Assembly (NCBI GenBank): GCA_023717585.1
Contig: JAMQPJ010000261.1
Coordinates: 1 to 7,294 of the forward strand
DNA length: 7,294 bases
Direction: 5' to 3'
DNA from: Thermoanaerobaculia bacterium
Lineage (GTDB): Bacteria > Acidobacteriota > Thermoanaerobaculia > UBA5066
Shown here one piece after another: positions 5,528-7,294 of this stretch. The notes below the pieces were generated by a model, which saw nothing but the letters and a program-made list of their open reading frames with translations, was not told the DNA's origin and did not search any database. How positions within the stretch are numbered: the stretch's first letter is position 1; every line of letters starts with the position of its first letter. A program made the translations under genes and the position numbers.

Positions 5528-6334
5528 GTGCCCTCCCGCCGACCGCTCCCCGCTTCCTTCTATCGCCGCGACACCGAAGTCGTCGCGCGGGATCTGCTGG
5601 GCTGCCGGCTCACGCGGCTGCTGCCGGACGGGAGCACGCGGTCCGTGATCCTGGTCGAGACGGAGGCATATCTCGGCGTGAACGACCGCGCGGCCCACAC
5701 GTGGAACGGCCGCCGCACGGCGCGCGTCGAGCCCATGTGGGGGGAGGGCGGCCATGCGTACGTCTACTTCGTCTACGGGATGCACTTCTGCATGAACGTC
5801 GTGACGCAGAAGGTAGGGACACCGGAGGCCGTGCTCCTGAGGGCGGGGGTGCCCGAGGATTCCTCGGATGAGCGGGATCGAAGAGGGAGATTTTCTGATA
5901 TGCGGCGGCTGCTGGTGCAGCCGCCGATGGAGGAAAAATCTGCGGCTCGAACGTCCGGAGTCAAGGGCGCGCTGCGCGCGCCGCGAAGCGGTCTTCGACC
6001 CTTGACACCGGACGTTCGAGGAATACGTTCGTTCTCCCGTCGGCCGCTTCGCGGCCGACGCATAGCAGAATCTTCTTCTCTCTTCCTCGCCTCCGGTCCC
6101 GCAAAGCTCTGCTCGTACCTCGGTGTGACGACGGCTCTGTCCGGAGCCTCTCTTTCCGGTCCGGAACTGATCCTGTCCCGCGGTCTCCGCACGCGATTCG
6201 ACGTGCTGGTCGGGCCGCGCGTCGGGGTCGACTACGCGGGAGAGGCCGCGGCCTGGCCGTTGCGTTTCGCAATTGCCGGGTGTCCGGCCATCACGAGGCC
6301 GAAGGGCCTGCGGCCTTTCTCCGTCACTTCATGA
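5528..6334 (+). CDS. mpg: 3-methyladenine DNA glycosylase (AAG/MPG family) with an in-frame palindromic insertion
   Basis: The 268-residue product is an alkyladenine DNA glycosylase, which removes 3-methyladenine and related damaged bases by flipping them out of DNA to start base excision repair. Family landmarks match the human enzyme: 'VETEAYLG' with general base E46 (human E125) and Y48 (Y127), H57 (H136), 'YVYFVYGMHFCMN' with intercalating Y83 (Y162) and N90 (N169), R105 in 'AVLLRAG' (R182), and 'ASGPAKLC' (188-195). All key residues are kept. Between R105-A-G107 and the 'LASGP' block lie 79 residues where the family normally has roughly 20-25. The excess, about F122-E181, is encoded by the palindromic element at 5888-6073 and is strongly basic (15 Arg/Lys against 5 Asp/Glu). 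The corresponding stretch of the human enzyme is a flexible loop, so the fold may tolerate it. Start is GTG 5528 with a good Shine-Dalgarno. The last 11 bases overlap the convergent gene ending at 6324. Whether the protein is still active cannot be told from sequence. Confidence 0.92.
   Translation: MPSRRPLPASFYRRDTEVVARDLLGCRLTRLLPDGSTRSVILVETEAYLGVNDRAAHTWNGRRTARVEPMWGEGGHAYVYFVYGMHFCMNVVTQKVGTPEAVLLRAGVPEDSSDERDRRGRFSDMRRLLVQPPMEEKSAARTSGVKGALRAPRSGLRPLTPDVRGIRSFSRRPLRGRRIAESSSLFLASGPAKLCSYLGVTTALSGASLSGPELILSRGLRTRFDVLVGPRVGVDYAGEAAAWPLRFAIAGCPAITRPKGLRPFSVTS
5903..5926. repeat. Left-arm hairpin of the palindromic element
   Basis: A perfect 10-bp stem CGGCGGCTGC/GCAGCCGCCG encloses the four-base loop TGGT. 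It occupies the same place in the left arm as the hairpin 6038-6060 in the right arm, but with a different stem sequence. Confidence 0.85.
5946..6020. repeat. Inner inverted repeat of the palindromic element
   Basis: Bases 5946-5967 (CTCGAACGTCCGG...CAAGGG) pair with 5999-6020 (CCCTTGAC...ACGTTCGAG) at 21 of 22 positions, with a single A/A mismatch (5959 against 6007), across a 31-bp spacer. This is the best-conserved part of the element. Confidence 0.92.
6038..6060. repeat. Right-arm hairpin of the palindromic element
   Basis: A perfect 10-bp stem CGTCGGCCGC/GCGGCCGACG encloses the three-base loop TTC. It is the positional counterpart of the hairpin 5903-5926. Confidence 0.85.
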
Positions 6335-7184
6335 TCGCGACGACGCCGAAGAACGGGTCGCAGAGAGCCGGGATGCCGCTCGCCGTGGCGCGGCGCCTCG
6401 CTTCGTCCCGCGGGACCCCGCCCGTGAAGATGAGCCAGGCGCTCTCGAGGTCCAGCGAGATGCGGGCCTTCGGGGCCTGGGCGCCTGCCGCGGCTGCCGC
6501 GGGACCCTCTTCGAGCAGCCAGCGGCGACCCTCTCGCCGAAGCAGGTAGACGCGATCGACCTGCGGCGCGATCGCGATCTCGACGGACGCGCCGTCGGAC
6601 TCGGAGACGTCGCGGTACGCGAACGGGAGGGCCCGGGCGAACGTATCCATCACCGGCACCGCGTAACGCGCGTCCCCAAGAAGCGGAATTCCGGCGGCGA
6701 GACGGATCTGCTGCTGGTGGTGCCAGTGCTCCGTGAGATCGCGCGCGAGGTCGAACCACGCGGCGGACCGCGCCTCGCCGGCCCACGCGACCGGGAAGAT
6801 CGCGGCGCCGTAGGGGTCGGTCGCACGGGCCGTCTCCTCCAGGCGCGGGCCCGCCCATTCGAGAAGCTCGATCAGGACGCGAGGACTGAGCCGGCGGCTC
6901 GTCTCGACGAAGCCCGCGTTCAGGTCGTTCAGGAAGCGCACGAGGTCGTCGTGTCCCCGAATCGGGGCAGCGGGCGGAGGCGGCGCATGCCCGTCGCGCT
7001 GCGACGAGATCCGGCGGAGCTGGCCGTCGAGAATGTGCGCGGCGATCTCGCGGACGCGCCAGCGGCGGCTCTTCGTCGGGAGATCCCAGGCGCCGGCCGG
7101 GAGGCCGCGGAGGACGCCGAGGAGCTCCTCCTGAAGGGGGAGGAACAGGTTCGCGACGAGCGTCGGAGCCAGCGGTCCGGGCAT
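6324..7184 (-). CDS. DinB / mycothiol-dependent maleylpyruvate isomerase-fold protein
   Basis: This 286-residue cytoplasmic protein has the DinB/MDMPI four-helix N-terminal domain (about 8-165) followed by an alpha/beta C-terminal domain (about 195-285) like that of MDMPI proteins. The metal ligands of the family are visible: H50 in 'REIAAHILDG', and E152 and H156 in 'TEHWHHQQQ'. Their E-x3-H spacing matches the His/Glu/His zinc site of the characterised Corynebacterium maleylpyruvate isomerase. Family members are thiol-dependent transferases or isomerases, and most are uncharacterised, so the reaction is unknown; an isomerase role should not be assumed, since no maleylpyruvate pathway gene is nearby. 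The ATG at 7184 lies two bases after the TAG of the upstream GGDEF gene, with only a weak TAGG as possible ribosome contact, so translation is probably coupled to that gene. The 3' end overlaps the convergent glycosylase gene by 11 bases. A run of alanines (229-235) marks the stretch just before the last strands. Confidence 0.82.
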   Translation of the reverse strand: MPGPLAPTLVANLFLPLQEELLGVLRGLPAGAWDLPTKSRRWRVREIAAHILDGQLRRISSQRDGHAPPPPAAPIRGHDDLVRFLNDLNAGFVETSRRLSPRVLIELLEWAGPRLEETARATDPYGAAIFPVAWAGEARSAAWFDLARDLTEHWHHQQQIRLAAGIPLLGDARYAVPVMDTFARALPFAYRDVSESDGASVEIAIAPQVDRVYLLRREGRRWLLEEGPAAAAAGAQAPKARISLDLESAWLIFTGGVPRDEARRRATASGIPALCDPFFGVVAIMK

Positions 7185-7186
7185 GC

Positions 7187-7294
7187 CTAGAGCGTCTTGA
7201 GATCGGCGATCGCGGACGCCGTCACGAGGCAGTTCTTGCCGCTTCGTTTCGCCTGGTAAAGGGCCTGGTCGGCGCGCTCGATGAGGAGGCGCTT
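7187..7294 (-). CDS. C-terminal end of a GGDEF-domain protein (partial)
   Basis: Only the last 35 codons lie in the window, ending in TAG at 7187-7189. The residues 'ERADQALYQAKRSGKN' are the classic end of a GGDEF domain, the catalytic or degenerate domain of diguanylate cyclases that make cyclic di-GMP. The GGDEF signature itself lies outside, so activity cannot be judged. After that motif come 19 residues (ending 'IADLKTL') with no further domain. It is followed two bases later by the DinB-like gene on the same strand, which suggests one transcript. Confidence 0.85.
   Translation of the reverse strand, partial: KRLLIERADQALYQAKRSGKNCLVTASAIADLKTL

Larger units (their letters stand above)
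5888..6073. repeat. Large compound palindromic element inserted in the glycosylase gene
   Basis: Two arms (about 5888-5967 and 5999-6073) are imperfect inverted copies around a 31-bp centre. Matching blocks from the ends inward: AGATTTTCTG (5888-5897) against AGATTCTG read back from 6073; TTCTGATATGCG (5893-5904) against the complement of 6059-6070 (11 of 12); a 10-bp hairpin in each arm; and the inner block 5946-5967 against 5999-6020 (21 of 22). The centre holds two more small hairpins: GGCGCGC/GCGCGCC (5966-5982) and CCGC-GAA-GCGG (5981-5991). The whole element is open in the glycosylase reading frame. It has no transposase and is shaped like a MITE or a Rickettsia-type palindromic element, but I do not recognise the family. 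Exact ends are uncertain by several bases, and no target-site duplication is convincing. Confidence 0.85.

Noticed and set aside
5946..6020. Integron attC site
   Set aside because: The palindrome lacks the attC core-site consensus, lies inside a coding gene, and there is no integrase or cassette array.
5860..6089. Seven-base direct repeat TTCCTCG (5860-5866 and 6083-6089) as target-site duplication of the palindromic element
   Set aside because: Removing the unit between the copies deletes 223 bp, which is not a multiple of three and breaks the frame into the 'LASGP' block; the palindrome arms also end well inside the left copy.
5773..6272. Minus-strand open frames across the palindromic element (5773-6192 and 5961-6272)
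   Set aside because: No domain or start signal is seen; they arise because the GC-rich palindrome is open in several frames. They are not evidence of a gene in the element.

Overview
The window is a GC-rich, gene-dense bacterial chromosomal segment (six-base A/T-rich boxes stand out as rare islands). It holds six or seven unrelated housekeeping or accessory genes in convergent and divergent pairs, with no gap longer than 76 bp. High GC, promoter boxes placed directly at start codons, and the mix of families would fit an Acidobacteriota-like soil or sediment bacterium. That placement is inference; no rRNA or clear marker gene is present.

Left to right: (1) minus strand 1-555, the N-terminal PD-(D/E)XK nuclease domain of a protein that runs off the left edge, probably a Rad3/XPD-like helicase; (2) plus strand 613-2094, a secreted PBP4-type D-Ala-D-Ala carboxypeptidase (dacB) whose second active-site motif reads SQS instead of SxN; (3) minus strand 2130-3251, an exported or membrane-anchored alpha/beta hydrolase of the hormone-sensitive-lipase type; (4) plus strand 3328-4614, a GAF-like plus SpoIIE/RsbU-type PP2C phosphatase; (5) minus strand 4568-5512, a GalE-like nucleotide-sugar epimerase; (6) plus strand 5528-6334, an AAG/MPG-type 3-methyladenine DNA glycosylase; (7) minus strand 6324-7184, a DinB/maleylpyruvate-isomerase-fold protein; (8) minus strand 7187-7294, the C-terminal end of a GGDEF protein, two bases upstream of gene 7 and probably in one operon with it.

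Two things stand out. First, the DNA glycosylase gene carries an in-frame palindromic element of about 180 bp (roughly 5888-6073). It has a long inverted repeat, a stable hairpin in each arm and two small hairpins in the centre, and it adds about 60 strongly basic residues between two conserved blocks of an otherwise intact enzyme. It resembles in principle the Rickettsia palindromic elements that insert into proteins, but is not one I recognise. Second, four of the seven visible starts (helicase, dacB, phosphatase, epimerase) have a TAnnnT -10-like hexamer ending 5-7 bases before the start codon and no Shine-Dalgarno sequence, the layout expected of leaderless mRNAs. The hydrolase and the glycosylase instead have good Shine-Dalgarno sequences.

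The genes do not form one pathway. DNA repair (nuclease-helicase, glycosylase), envelope metabolism (dacB, epimerase) and signalling (phosphatase, GGDEF) are simply neighbours.
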